NCBI GenBank assembly: GCA_027005175.1
Contig: JALTMC010000458.1
Span: forward strand, 1-15,919
DNA from: Myxococcales bacterium
GTDB lineage: Bacteria > Myxococcota_C > UBA6777
Length of the DNA stretch: 15,919 nt
Direction: 5' to 3'
A model generated the notes under the pieces. It was given only the letters and a program-made list of their open reading frames with translations. It did no database searches and was not told the DNA's origin. The first letter of the stretch is position 1. Every line of letters starts with the position of its first letter. Below are positions 8,446 to 14,032 of this stretch, piece after piece. The position numbers and the translations under genes are program-made.

Positions 8446-9512
8446 GGCTTCTTCCCTCGTTTCTCTGTCGGTTTGTGACTCCTCTCATCGGCTGCCAGTA
8501 GGAATCGCAACGGACCTTTCAAGGCCCACTGGGTAAAGAGCTTGTTGCCTTGCTGTGTGACATGATCAAAGTCCGGTGTAAAGTCCGAGTCCTGTAAGGG
8601 AGATTGATGAGACAAATCGATCACGCGAATGTGTCGTGGAGCACATATCTTTTTTATTGCGGTAGCAAAGGCGTCCAATGTGTCTTTTTTTGCTTTGGCT
8701 GTAATGGTCCCTGGCATTCGTGGATAGAGCAACACAGAGACCTGGATCTTTCGCTGTTGGAAATAGGTGAGAATACGCTTGAATGCCGCCATTTGCTTTG
8801 GATGAAGCATCTTCGTTGGACCTGCTTGTACCATCCTTTGCCAGGCACGCATTTGCTGTTGGTAGAGATCTTGTTTTGTGTCTTTGGAGAGAGGTCTGAT
8901 CCTTTCGCGTAACTTCTTTAAGATCTGTCCATGTCCACGATCAGATATCAGTGTGGAAGAGTACCCCAAACGCATCCAGCGATTCCGAATGTAGTTTTGA
9001 TTATAGGGGGTCAAGCCGTGGTTCCAGACATCGTTGAGAAAGTCAGTCAGGTGCCATGCCCTGGCAGGTAAGTTGTGAGCCGGTTTTCCTCCTTCGACAT
9101 CGACGCTGTCCCACCACTCTGTGACAAGCAATACATGTCGAAGCCTTGCGCGGCGCAACTTCCCCTGGGCTGTTTTTGCTTCGAACAGGGGATGCAAGCG
9201 ATGTTGGATAACCCATTCATACGATGTCATCTTTCCGAACTCGACGGGGACCGCCAGCATCTGGATCTTTCCTTTGGAGCGACGAGATAACTCATTCCCT
9301 ACCACTGTAAAGGTGCGTGCGTGACTGGAGCCAATCACCAACCAGGTGGGAGCGCGAGTTTGTAAATCGTTTACCGCATCTTCCACTTCTCGAAGATGAT
9401 GCACGGGAGCGACCCATCCGGCGGCGATATCCGTCACCACCAGGACCAAGCATGCTGTAAAGGAGATCCAGAAGATAGATTTCCAGCTTTGTCTCTTATC
9501 CATTTCTGTCAT
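8442..9512 (-). CDS. Membrane-anchored SGNH hydrolase-like protein (DltD/AlgJ-like role)
   Basis: About 356 residues. A short basic start is followed by one hydrophobic segment (residues 12-28) acting as an uncleaved anchor or signal peptide, then a domain outside the cytoplasm. GSSHA (61-65, likely nucleophile Ser63) and the C-terminal D-x-x-H (Asp314, His317) are the block I and block V signatures of SGNH/GDSL-type esterases and acyltransferases. Such proteins partner MBOATs in dlt, alginate and other O-acylation systems, and this gene directly precedes and overlaps the MBOAT gene. Start choice is uncertain: ATG at 9512 or 9503, both with weak ribosome sites. The frame stays open further upstream through the 18-bp and 29-bp repeats, but that stretch looks non-coding. 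The overall sequence is divergent, so the family assignment rests on motifs, topology and context. Confidence 0.75.
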   Translation of the reverse strand: MTEMDKRQSWKSIFWISFTACLVLVVTDIAAGWVAPVHHLREVEDAVNDLQTRAPTWLVIGSSHARTFTVVGNELSRRSKGKIQMLAVPVEFGKMTSYEWVIQHRLHPLFEAKTAQGKLRRARLRHVLLVTEWWDSVDVEGGKPAHNLPARAWHLTDFLNDVWNHGLTPYNQNYIRNRWMRLGYSSTLISDRGHGQILKKLRERIRPLSKDTKQDLYQQQMRAWQRMVQAGPTKMLHPKQMAAFKRILTYFQQRKIQVSVLLYPRMPGTITAKAKKDTLDAFATAIKKICAPRHIRVIDLSHQSPLQDSDFTPDFDHVTQQGNKLFTQWALKGPLRFLLAADERSHKPTEKRGKKP

Positions 9513-9531
9513 CTCGGCGGTTGAACCCTTC

Positions 9532-9585
9532 AACACTTTAGAAAAGAAGAACACTCTAGAAAAGAAGAACACTTTAGAAAAGAAG
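9532..9585. repeat. Three tandem 18-bp units
   Basis: The unit AACACTTTAGAAAAGAAG occurs three times without gaps (9532-9549, 9550-9567, 9568-9585). The middle copy differs by one base (T to C, creating CTAG). It sits about 20 bp upstream of the SGNH-type gene, in its leader or promoter. The copy number could vary by slippage. Confidence 0.95.
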
Positions 9586-9607
9586 AGCAATCGTAGGATT
9601 TGTGGGA

Positions 9608-9708
9608 TCTGCGTGCCCATCCATTTTGAACTCAACTCTTGTGTCGTTTTGTGCGCTACGTCCTGCGATGAAGAACCTGTCTGCGTGCCCATCCATTTTG
9701 AACTCAAC
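9608..9708. repeat. Pair of identical 29-bp direct repeats
   Basis: A 29-bp sequence starting TCTGCGTGCCCATCC and ending TTTTGAACTCAAC is found at 9608-9636 and 9680-9708. It is identical in both copies, with 43 bp of unrelated sequence between. Both copies are in the same reading frame (period 72), but no real gene covers them. The second copy ends exactly where the hairpin at 9709 begins. This looks like a dispersed intergenic repeat or a duplicated binding site. Confidence 0.85.
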
Positions 9709-9755
9709 GGTTGGGTGTGTTGGATGTTCTGAAGTTGCATCCGACACACCCAATC
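9709..9755. other. Long imperfect hairpin (16-18 bp stem, 11-nt loop)
   Basis: TTGGGTGTGTTGGATG (9711-9726) pairs with CATCCGACACACCCAA (9738-9753) with only one G-U pair. The stem can be extended outward by a G-U and a G-C pair. No T-run follows on either strand and no gene ends here, so it is not a standard terminator. Candidates are a REP-like element, a protein-binding dyad, or a structured leader. Confidence 0.8.
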
Positions 9756-9789
9756 CCCCAGATGAGTCACCTGAAGGAGGCTTTCTATC

Positions 9790-9813
9790 CAAACGTCTTA
9801 TCAAACGTCTTAT
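9790..9813. repeat. Tandem 12-bp repeat
   Basis: CAAACGTCTTAT occurs twice in tandem (9790-9801 and 9802-9813), upstream of the ilvE promoter. It is short, and its function is unknown. Confidence 0.7.
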
Positions 9814-9878
9814 TGCGAGAGAACTTTAAGAGCGGCTCCCTTTCAAAGTCTTCAGCGGAGGGGACTTGCCAGGGGCGG

Positions 9879-9908
9879 TTGTCAATATGCATGATTATGC
9901 CCTATAAT
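9879..9908 (+). promoter_or_regulatory. Sigma70-type promoter for ilvE
   Basis: TTGTCA (9879-9884) and a perfect TATAAT (9903-9908) are separated by 18 bp. Transcription would begin near 9915, giving a leader of about 95 nt before the ilvE start codon. This is the best promoter match I see in the window. Confidence 0.7.
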
Positions 9909-9911
9909 AGG

Positions 9912-9931
9912 AATCGATGGCAGATTCGATT
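9912..9931. promoter_or_regulatory. Possible operator overlapping the ilvE transcription start
   Basis: An inverted repeat AATCGA/TCGATT with an 8-nt spacer lies just downstream of the -10 box, where a repressor could block initiation. An alternative pairing GAATC/GATTC overlaps it. The arms are short, so chance is a real possibility. Confidence 0.25.
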
Positions 9932-10009
9932 GTTTTGGTATTTGTACTATGACAATAGGGAGAGAAGTCAAGAAGCCACTTAAAAACACCTCACAACCAG
10001 GAGTAACCA

Positions 10010-11044
10010 ATGACAACTTTTGAACGAGCCCCTCTCAACTATGCTGAGCTACCTTTTGGTTACCAGAAAACAGATATCAATGTGCGGTATATATGGCGTA
10101 ATGGATCGTGGGATGCAGGCACGGAGACAGACTCCGAGTTTTTGCCTCTTCCTATCGCAGCACCGGCTTTGCATTACGGGCAGGCTCTTTTTGAAGGGCT
10201 GAAGGTTTATACAACAAAGGACGATCGTGCGTTGTTGTTTCGTGCAGAGCAGAATGCAAGACGGATGCAACACTCTGCAGAGATGTTGTCGATGCAGGCT
10301 CCTCCTGAAGAGCTTTTTCTTGAAGCGGTGGAGCGAGTGGTGCGGGCCAACCGTCGCTTTCTCCCTCCCTATGGCGAAGGTGCGACCCTCTACGTTCGAC
10401 CCTTGTTGCTAGGCTCAGGAGCACAGATTGGAGTGGCTCCGGCAGAAGAGTACGTTTTTATGGTGTTGGTGACTCCTGTGGGGCCTTATTTCAAGAATGG
10501 CTTCTCCTCCACAAAGTTGGTGATTGAAGATGAGATTGTCCGTGCTATGCCGGGCGGGATAGGGACTGCAAAAGCAGGTGGTAACTACGCCGCAGGAATG
10601 CGAGCAACGGTGAAGGCAAAAAAGGGCGGGTTTGGTGAAGCCCTGTACCTGGACAGCACCAAGCGATTCATCGATGAGTTGGGAGCTGGGAACTTCTTTG
10701 GTATTCGAGAAGGCAAACGATACATTACACCGGCTTCTCCCTCTATCTTGCACTCGATCACCAATGACTCCCTACAAACTTTGGCTTCTGATCTGGGCTA
10801 CATTGTCGAGAAGCGACCCGTCCCTGTGGGTGAGCTGTTTGACTTTGTGGAAACAGCTGCTTGTGGTACCGCAGCAGTGATTACCCCTGTTGAGAGCATC
10901 ACGTACAAGGGCGAGACCATCACCTATCTGAAAGATGGCCAGCCAGGTCCCCATTGCACGGAATTGTACAACGCTCTCACAGCACTCCAAACCGGAGACG
11001 CTCCCGACTCTTATGGCTGGACCCACGAAGTTAACATAAATTAA
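10010..11044 (+). CDS. ilvE: Branched-chain amino acid aminotransferase
   Basis: A cytoplasmic PLP enzyme of fold type IV that interconverts leucine, isoleucine and valine with their 2-oxo acids. The 344-residue length fits the longer branched-chain aminotransferase subgroup. Key features are HYGQALFEGLK (55-65), YVRPLLLGSG (128-137), the KAGGNY block with the PLP-binding Lys188, a cofactor-binding segment FIDELGAGNFFGI (family form E-x-G-x-x-N), and ETAACGTAAVITPV near the C-terminus. Lys188 and the flanking signature are intact, so activity is expected. The start has AGGAG 6 nt upstream of the ATG. It appears to be a single-gene unit with its own promoter at 9879-9908. No strong terminator is seen before the next gene. 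It is not in an ilv or leu cluster within this window. Confidence 0.95.
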   Translation: MTTFERAPLNYAELPFGYQKTDINVRYIWRNGSWDAGTETDSEFLPLPIAAPALHYGQALFEGLKVYTTKDDRALLFRAEQNARRMQHSAEMLSMQAPPEELFLEAVERVVRANRRFLPPYGEGATLYVRPLLLGSGAQIGVAPAEEYVFMVLVTPVGPYFKNGFSSTKLVIEDEIVRAMPGGIGTAKAGGNYAAGMRATVKAKKGGFGEALYLDSTKRFIDELGAGNFFGIREGKRYITPASPSILHSITNDSLQTLASDLGYIVEKRPVPVGELFDFVETAACGTAAVITPVESITYKGETITYLKDGQPGPHCTELYNALTALQTGDAPDSYGWTHEVNIN

Positions 11045-11136
11045 GGATTTCTCTTACGGAAACCCCTTCGTGCTTGATGAGACAGGGTCTTTTTGATCTC
11101 ACTTCTCACAGAGGCAGAGCGACAAGGAGCTTTTTT

Positions 11137-12240
11137 ATGTTGCGATTCATTGCTGTTCTCACAACACTTTGCTGCTTGCTTCTCTTTTCGGCCTGCCCCA
11201 AACAAACGACCCCAAAGGTTAAAACGTCGAAGCCTTTTTCTGGCGATGACCTGGGCTCGGAGGATGACAACGATGATACGATGCCATCCTCCTCGTCGGG
11301 ATCAGGAAAAGGAGGTGTCTCATCGGGATCAGGAAAAGGAGGTGTCTCATCGGGATCAGGAAAAGGAGGCGTCTCATCGGCATCAGGAAAGGGGAAAGCC
11401 TTACGTGAGGTGTTGTTGGCACCGAGCACTCCGAATCTCTCGGTTGCCTTTGCTCCCACTCTCGGGCCTCCCGATGCTCCCGCAACTATCACCGTTTTTA
11501 CAGACTTTGCTTGTTTGCTTTGTGCTCAGATGGTGAAGCCTTTAAAGCAGGTGATGTATGCCTATCGGGGGAAAGTCAGGTTGGTGTTTAAGAACTATCC
11601 TCAACATCGTTCCCATTTTATCTATGCACAGGCAGCCATGGCTGCTCACAAACAAGGGCGATTTTGGGCCTATCACGATCTCTTGTTTGCCCATCACAAA
11701 ACATTAACTCGTGCCTCTCTGCTTCGTTATGCTCAACAATTAAGACTGAAGATGAAGACCTTTCGAAAGGATATGGATTCTTTCGAGACACGAGCACATG
11801 TTGAGGCTGATGAGCTGCAGGGACAGCGCAAAGGGCTGCGTCAGATCCCGTCCTTCTTTTTGAACCAAAAGAAGCTGGTGACTCCCTCAGGTTATCGCTT
11901 CTTTCAGCGTGAGATTAACAAGCTCCTGATCCGCAAAGGCTATAAAAAGAGTCGTCTTCCGCGACGTCGTCCTCCTGCTCAGTTTGATCTGCGTGACTCT
12001 CCGATACAAGGAGACTTACAAGCTCCTCTCACTCTGGTTGCCTTTCTGGACTTTGAGAATCCTATGTGTGTGTGGGCTGCTCCTCAACTGCGTCGTCTTC
12101 TTGTGGAGTTTCAAGGCAAGGTTCGGCTGGTTTTTAAATATTATCCGGAACGGTTTCAAGGGAAGGGTTGGCTCGCGGCTCAAGCTGCTCATGCTGCTTA
12201 CCAGGAGGGAAAGTTTTGGCCCTTTTCTCGTCTGTTGTAG
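11137..12240 (+). CDS. Multi-domain DsbA-like lipoprotein, N-terminal part (ends at in-frame amber)
   Basis: 367 residues before a TAG. The ATG at 11137 follows AAGGAG by 7 nt, and a signal peptide runs to FSAC (lipidated Cys20). An acidic and Gly/Ser/Lys-rich linker (30-88) contains three exact 9-residue repeats SSGSGKGGV. Domain 1 (about 105-265) is a DsbA/Thioredoxin_4-type fold with redox motif CLLC (Cys126, Cys129), the conserved FWAYHDLLF (176-184) and the cis-proline region QIPSFF (Pro238). Domain 2 begins near 285 and keeps only one motif cysteine (NPMC, Cys311). It stops within what should be FWxYHDLLF, here FWPFSRLL then stop. The frame continues past the stop with the rest of domain 2 and a third domain, so this is one original gene of about 636 codons. 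The likely role is an oxidoreductase or chaperone in the periplasm or outer membrane. Domain 1 alone could still work. Confidence 0.82.
   Translation: MLRFIAVLTTLCCLLLFSACPKQTTPKVKTSKPFSGDDLGSEDDNDDTMPSSSSGSGKGGVSSGSGKGGVSSGSGKGGVSSASGKGKALREVLLAPSTPNLSVAFAPTLGPPDAPATITVFTDFACLLCAQMVKPLKQVMYAYRGKVRLVFKNYPQHRSHFIYAQAAMAAHKQGRFWAYHDLLFAHHKTLTRASLLRYAQQLRLKMKTFRKDMDSFETRAHVEADELQGQRKGLRQIPSFFLNQKKLVTPSGYRFFQREINKLLIRKGYKKSRLPRRRPPAQFDLRDSPIQGDLQAPLTLVAFLDFENPMCVWAAPQLRRLLVEFQGKVRLVFKYYPERFQGKGWLAAQAAHAAYQEGKFWPFSRLL
11293..11373 (+). repeat. Three 27-bp in-frame repeats encoding SSGSGKGGV
   Basis: Three tandem 27-bp units (11293-11319, 11320-11346, 11347-11373) differ at only two third-codon positions, and a partial fourth unit follows. 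They encode a flexible linker between the lipid anchor and the first thioredoxin domain. Near-identity at the DNA level points to recent expansion, and the count may vary between strains. Confidence 0.93.
12238..12240 (+). other. In-frame amber codon splitting the triple-DsbA gene
   Basis: TAG stands at codon 368 of the frame that starts at 11137. The same frame then reads on without shift for 268 sense codons to a TGA at 13045-13047. Domains 1 and 3 have Phe (TTT) at this position. TAG is used as a normal stop at the ends of the EEP lipoprotein and MBOAT genes, so genome-wide recoding of TAG is unlikely. Confidence 0.9.
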
Positions 12241-12366
12241 GCCAACCCAAAAAAACTAGAGAGGACAAGCCTGAAACAGTATGCACAGAAGCTTCATCTG
12301 AATCTGAAACGATTTGCTCAAGCGTTAGATCGTCAGATCTGGCTCCAGCGTGTTAAGGCGGATCGT

Positions 12367-13047
12367 TTGGAGGGAAAGAGAGCTGGAGTGGTGGGGGTGC
12401 CCACATTATTTCTCAACGGCTACAAAACCACCGGGTTTTCTTTTGCTTCTCTGAAACGACAAGTTTTGCTCGCTTTGAAGGAGCGGGGTTTACGGGTCCA
12501 TACGAGCGCATCCAATGCAGGTCGTGGGTTGTTTCAAACCCGGAACTCTCCGACATTGGGGCCGGTGAGCGCTCAAGTGACGGTGGTGATCTTTTCAGAC
12601 TTTACGAGTTCTTTTGGTGAGATGCTGGCTCCTTCCATACGCAAGCTCGCGCGAACTTTTCAGGGGAAGGTGCGTTGGGTTTTTAAACACTTTCCAGAGA
12701 GCGGCAATGCGACAGCGTGGTTCGCTGCTCAGGCTTCGATGGCCGCACATGCACAAGGAAAGTTTTGGGCCTACCACGATCTCTTGTTTGCCAATCCAAA
12801 CAAGCTTCGTCGGAAGGATCTGGAGCGATATGCGGCGAAGCTGGGGTTGGATCAAAAACGATTTCAACAGGCTCTTGAAAAGAAAAGCTACCTTGCTCTT
12901 CTTCAACAAGACAAAAAGGAAGGCAAGCAGAACGCTGTGATCGGAGCCCCCACAGTCTTTGTTAATGGACAACAATTATCATCTGTCAACGAGAAGATCC
13001 TTGAACGAGCGATACGTCAAGCATTAAAGATACAAAGAGGCAAGTGA
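12367..13047 (+). CDS. Multi-domain DsbA-like lipoprotein, C-terminal part (after the amber codon)
   Basis: This continues the frame of the lipoprotein gene. Sense codons begin directly after the stop at 12241 (reading ANPKKLERTSLKQYAQKL). The coordinates given start at a TTG with a weak AAGG site, the only plausible restart seen. The first part completes domain 2 with its cis-proline loop (VGVPTLFLNG). Domain 3 follows: IFSDFTSSFGEM, FWAYHDLLFANP and GAPTVFVNG. Domain 3 has lost both redox cysteines (SSFG replaces CXXC), so it could not form a disulfide there. Any restart product would lack a signal peptide and stay in the cytoplasm, so this part is either a pseudogene remnant or is made only by amber readthrough. 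Its protein-like conservation suggests that the break is recent. Confidence 0.65.
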   Translation: MEGKRAGVVGVPTLFLNGYKTTGFSFASLKRQVLLALKERGLRVHTSASNAGRGLFQTRNSPTLGPVSAQVTVVIFSDFTSSFGEMLAPSIRKLARTFQGKVRWVFKHFPESGNATAWFAAQASMAAHAQGKFWAYHDLLFANPNKLRRKDLERYAAKLGLDQKRFQQALEKKSYLALLQQDKKEGKQNAVIGAPTVFVNGQQLSSVNEKILERAIRQALKIQRGK

Positions 13048-13203
13048 GCCATTTCCTCGGGGTGAGTTTGGTTCTATCATCAGAAAAAAGTCTCTTCTTC
13101 TGTGGGTGTGGAGATCCGCTCCCGATCGTGAGTTCGGCAGAATCCACAGGACGAAGTCCAGATGGGGTGGCGAGTTGGCAGGTTCGAGTTGGCAGATGAT
13201 GCG

Positions 13204-13905
13204 TTATTCGTCTTGAAAGATGGAATCGCCGTTTTTGATGACTTCGAACATGAGGGATGGGCTGAGGAGCTTGTCATCGTCGAAGACATCGAATACTAGG
13301 AGGTCTTCGAGTTGCTCAGTGATGGCGTATTTGTCGGTTGTACTATCGAAGTAATATTCGGCGTCAATGGCAGCTTGTATTTCGTGACCTTCTTCAATCA
13401 CGATGCGGGCGTAGATGGTTTCAGCGTTAAGGATCGCTTCGCTGTCGCTCCCGTAAACGACACCGTTCTCTGCTTTGATGTCACCGAGCACATGAAACTC
13501 CCCACTGGCATAGAGATGAGTGGTGTGGACATCACCCAAAACGATGACTAACGAGTCTGGGCCATTGTCGGTGATGCTGTCGGAGACATGGAGATCACCT
13601 GTGACAAGAAATCCTGAGACCACATCGAGATTGCCGTCCACAAACAGGTCACCGTGATGAAAGAATACATCATTGTTGAGGTCTTCGGCATCGTATTCAC
13701 CGACAGTGCCTTCCTCTTTCATGCACACATTGGCGAGCGTGCCTAACTGCAAATACAACATTGGATCTTCAATCGCTTGATGCTCTTCAAGGATCTCTTC
13801 CCAAGTGTCATAACCGTCAGCTATAATCCAGATGAAATCATCTTCTTCTAAGTCGAGATCTTGTATTGCTTCTTCAAATAGATCCACATCAAATGGCGTA
13901 CTCAT
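13204..13905 (-). CDS. Acidic cytoplasmic protein with beta-helix-like repeats (polymer-forming-like), function unknown
   Basis: 233 residues, strongly acidic, with no signal peptide or membrane segment. I chose the ATG at 13905, which has AGGAG 6 nt upstream; the frame is open further upstream but without protein-like sequence. An N-terminal helical acidic part (5-48) precedes a repeated strand pattern at about 80-170 with GDLFVDGNLDV, GFLVTGDLHV, IVLGDVHTTHLYASGEFHVLGDI and VVYGSDSEAILNAETIYARIVI. Short strands each turning at a Gly-Asp or Gly-Asn suggest a right-handed beta-helix, as in bactofilins and related proteins often labelled polymer-forming cytoskeletal. I cannot assign a function. 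It lies downstream of the SecD/SurA-like gene on the same strand, 127 bp away, and converges with the DsbA-like gene. Confidence 0.75.
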   Translation of the reverse strand: MSTPFDVDLFEEAIQDLDLEEDDFIWIIADGYDTWEEILEEHQAIEDPMLYLQLGTLANVCMKEEGTVGEYDAEDLNNDVFFHHGDLFVDGNLDVVSGFLVTGDLHVSDSITDNGPDSLVIVLGDVHTTHLYASGEFHVLGDIKAENGVVYGSDSEAILNAETIYARIVIEEGHEIQAAIDAEYYFDSTTDKYAITEQLEDLLVFDVFDDDKLLSPSLMFEVIKNGDSIFQDE

Positions 13906-14015
13906 CTCTCTCTCCTGAACCTCGCCTGGAAATCTAGAAAATTGGTTTTGGGAATGTAGCATGATCTGAAGCCATTCCATAGAAAAAAGTGCTCTGTCTG
14001 CTCTGTTGCAGAATG

Positions 14016-14030
14016 TGCATGAATCATGCA
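14016..14030. promoter_or_regulatory. Perfect 7-1-7 palindrome between two minus-strand genes
   Basis: TGCATGA and TCATGCA flank a single central A. It lies 3 bp past the stop of the SecD/SurA-like gene and about 110 bp upstream of the next gene's start. It could be an operator for the downstream gene. The absence of a loop and of an adjacent T-run argues against a terminator. Confidence 0.4.
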
Positions 14031-14032
14031 GG

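Larger units (their letters stand above)
9513..10009. other. Repeat-rich divergent intergenic region
   Basis: This 497-bp region separates the minus-strand acyltransferase operon from ilvE. It holds, in order, a triple 18-bp tandem repeat, a pair of 29-bp direct repeats, a long hairpin directly abutting the second 29-bp copy, a tandem 12-bp repeat, and a sigma70-type promoter for ilvE. I could not find a convincing promoter reading toward the acyltransferase operon. Open frames through the repeats exist on both strands, but they have no ribosome site and no recognisable protein, so I do not call a gene. Confidence 0.6.

Noticed and set aside
8442-9512. Naming the SGNH-type gene dltD
   Set aside because: The motifs and position fit the role, but the sequence is too divergent for the symbol, and the operon's ligase is not DltA.
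9608-9708. Minimal CRISPR array (29-bp repeat, one 43-bp spacer)
   Set aside because: There are only two repeats, the spacer is long compared with the repeat, the repeat is not clearly palindromic, and no cas gene is nearby.
9709-9755. Rho-independent terminator
   Set aside because: No T-run follows the stem on either strand, and the two flanking genes diverge, so no transcript should end here.
9513-9770. Longer N-terminus for the SGNH-type protein, starting near 9770
   Set aside because: The extension would translate the 29-bp and 18-bp repeats and put nearly 90 residues before the membrane anchor. No ribosome site supports it.
9574-9804. Small minus-strand open frame through the 29-bp repeats, and an overlapping plus-strand frame
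   Set aside because: There is no ribosome site or recognisable protein. Open frames on both strands come from the repeat composition and the period of 72 (a multiple of 3).
11045-11110. Terminator after ilvE (ACCC...GGGT followed by TTTTT)
   Set aside because: The possible stem is only 4 bp with a loop of more than 15 nt, too weak to call.
12238-12240. Pyrrolysine or another recoded residue at the amber codon
   Set aside because: No pyl genes or recoding element are visible, and the aligned position in the other domains is Phe. TAG also ends two other genes here.
13048-13203. Terminator or small gene between the DsbA-like and beta-helix-like genes
   Set aside because: CAGAA/TTCTG makes only a 5-bp stem with no T-run. 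An 11-bp direct repeat (CGAGTTGGCAG at 13171 and 13185) is present, but there is no coding signal.
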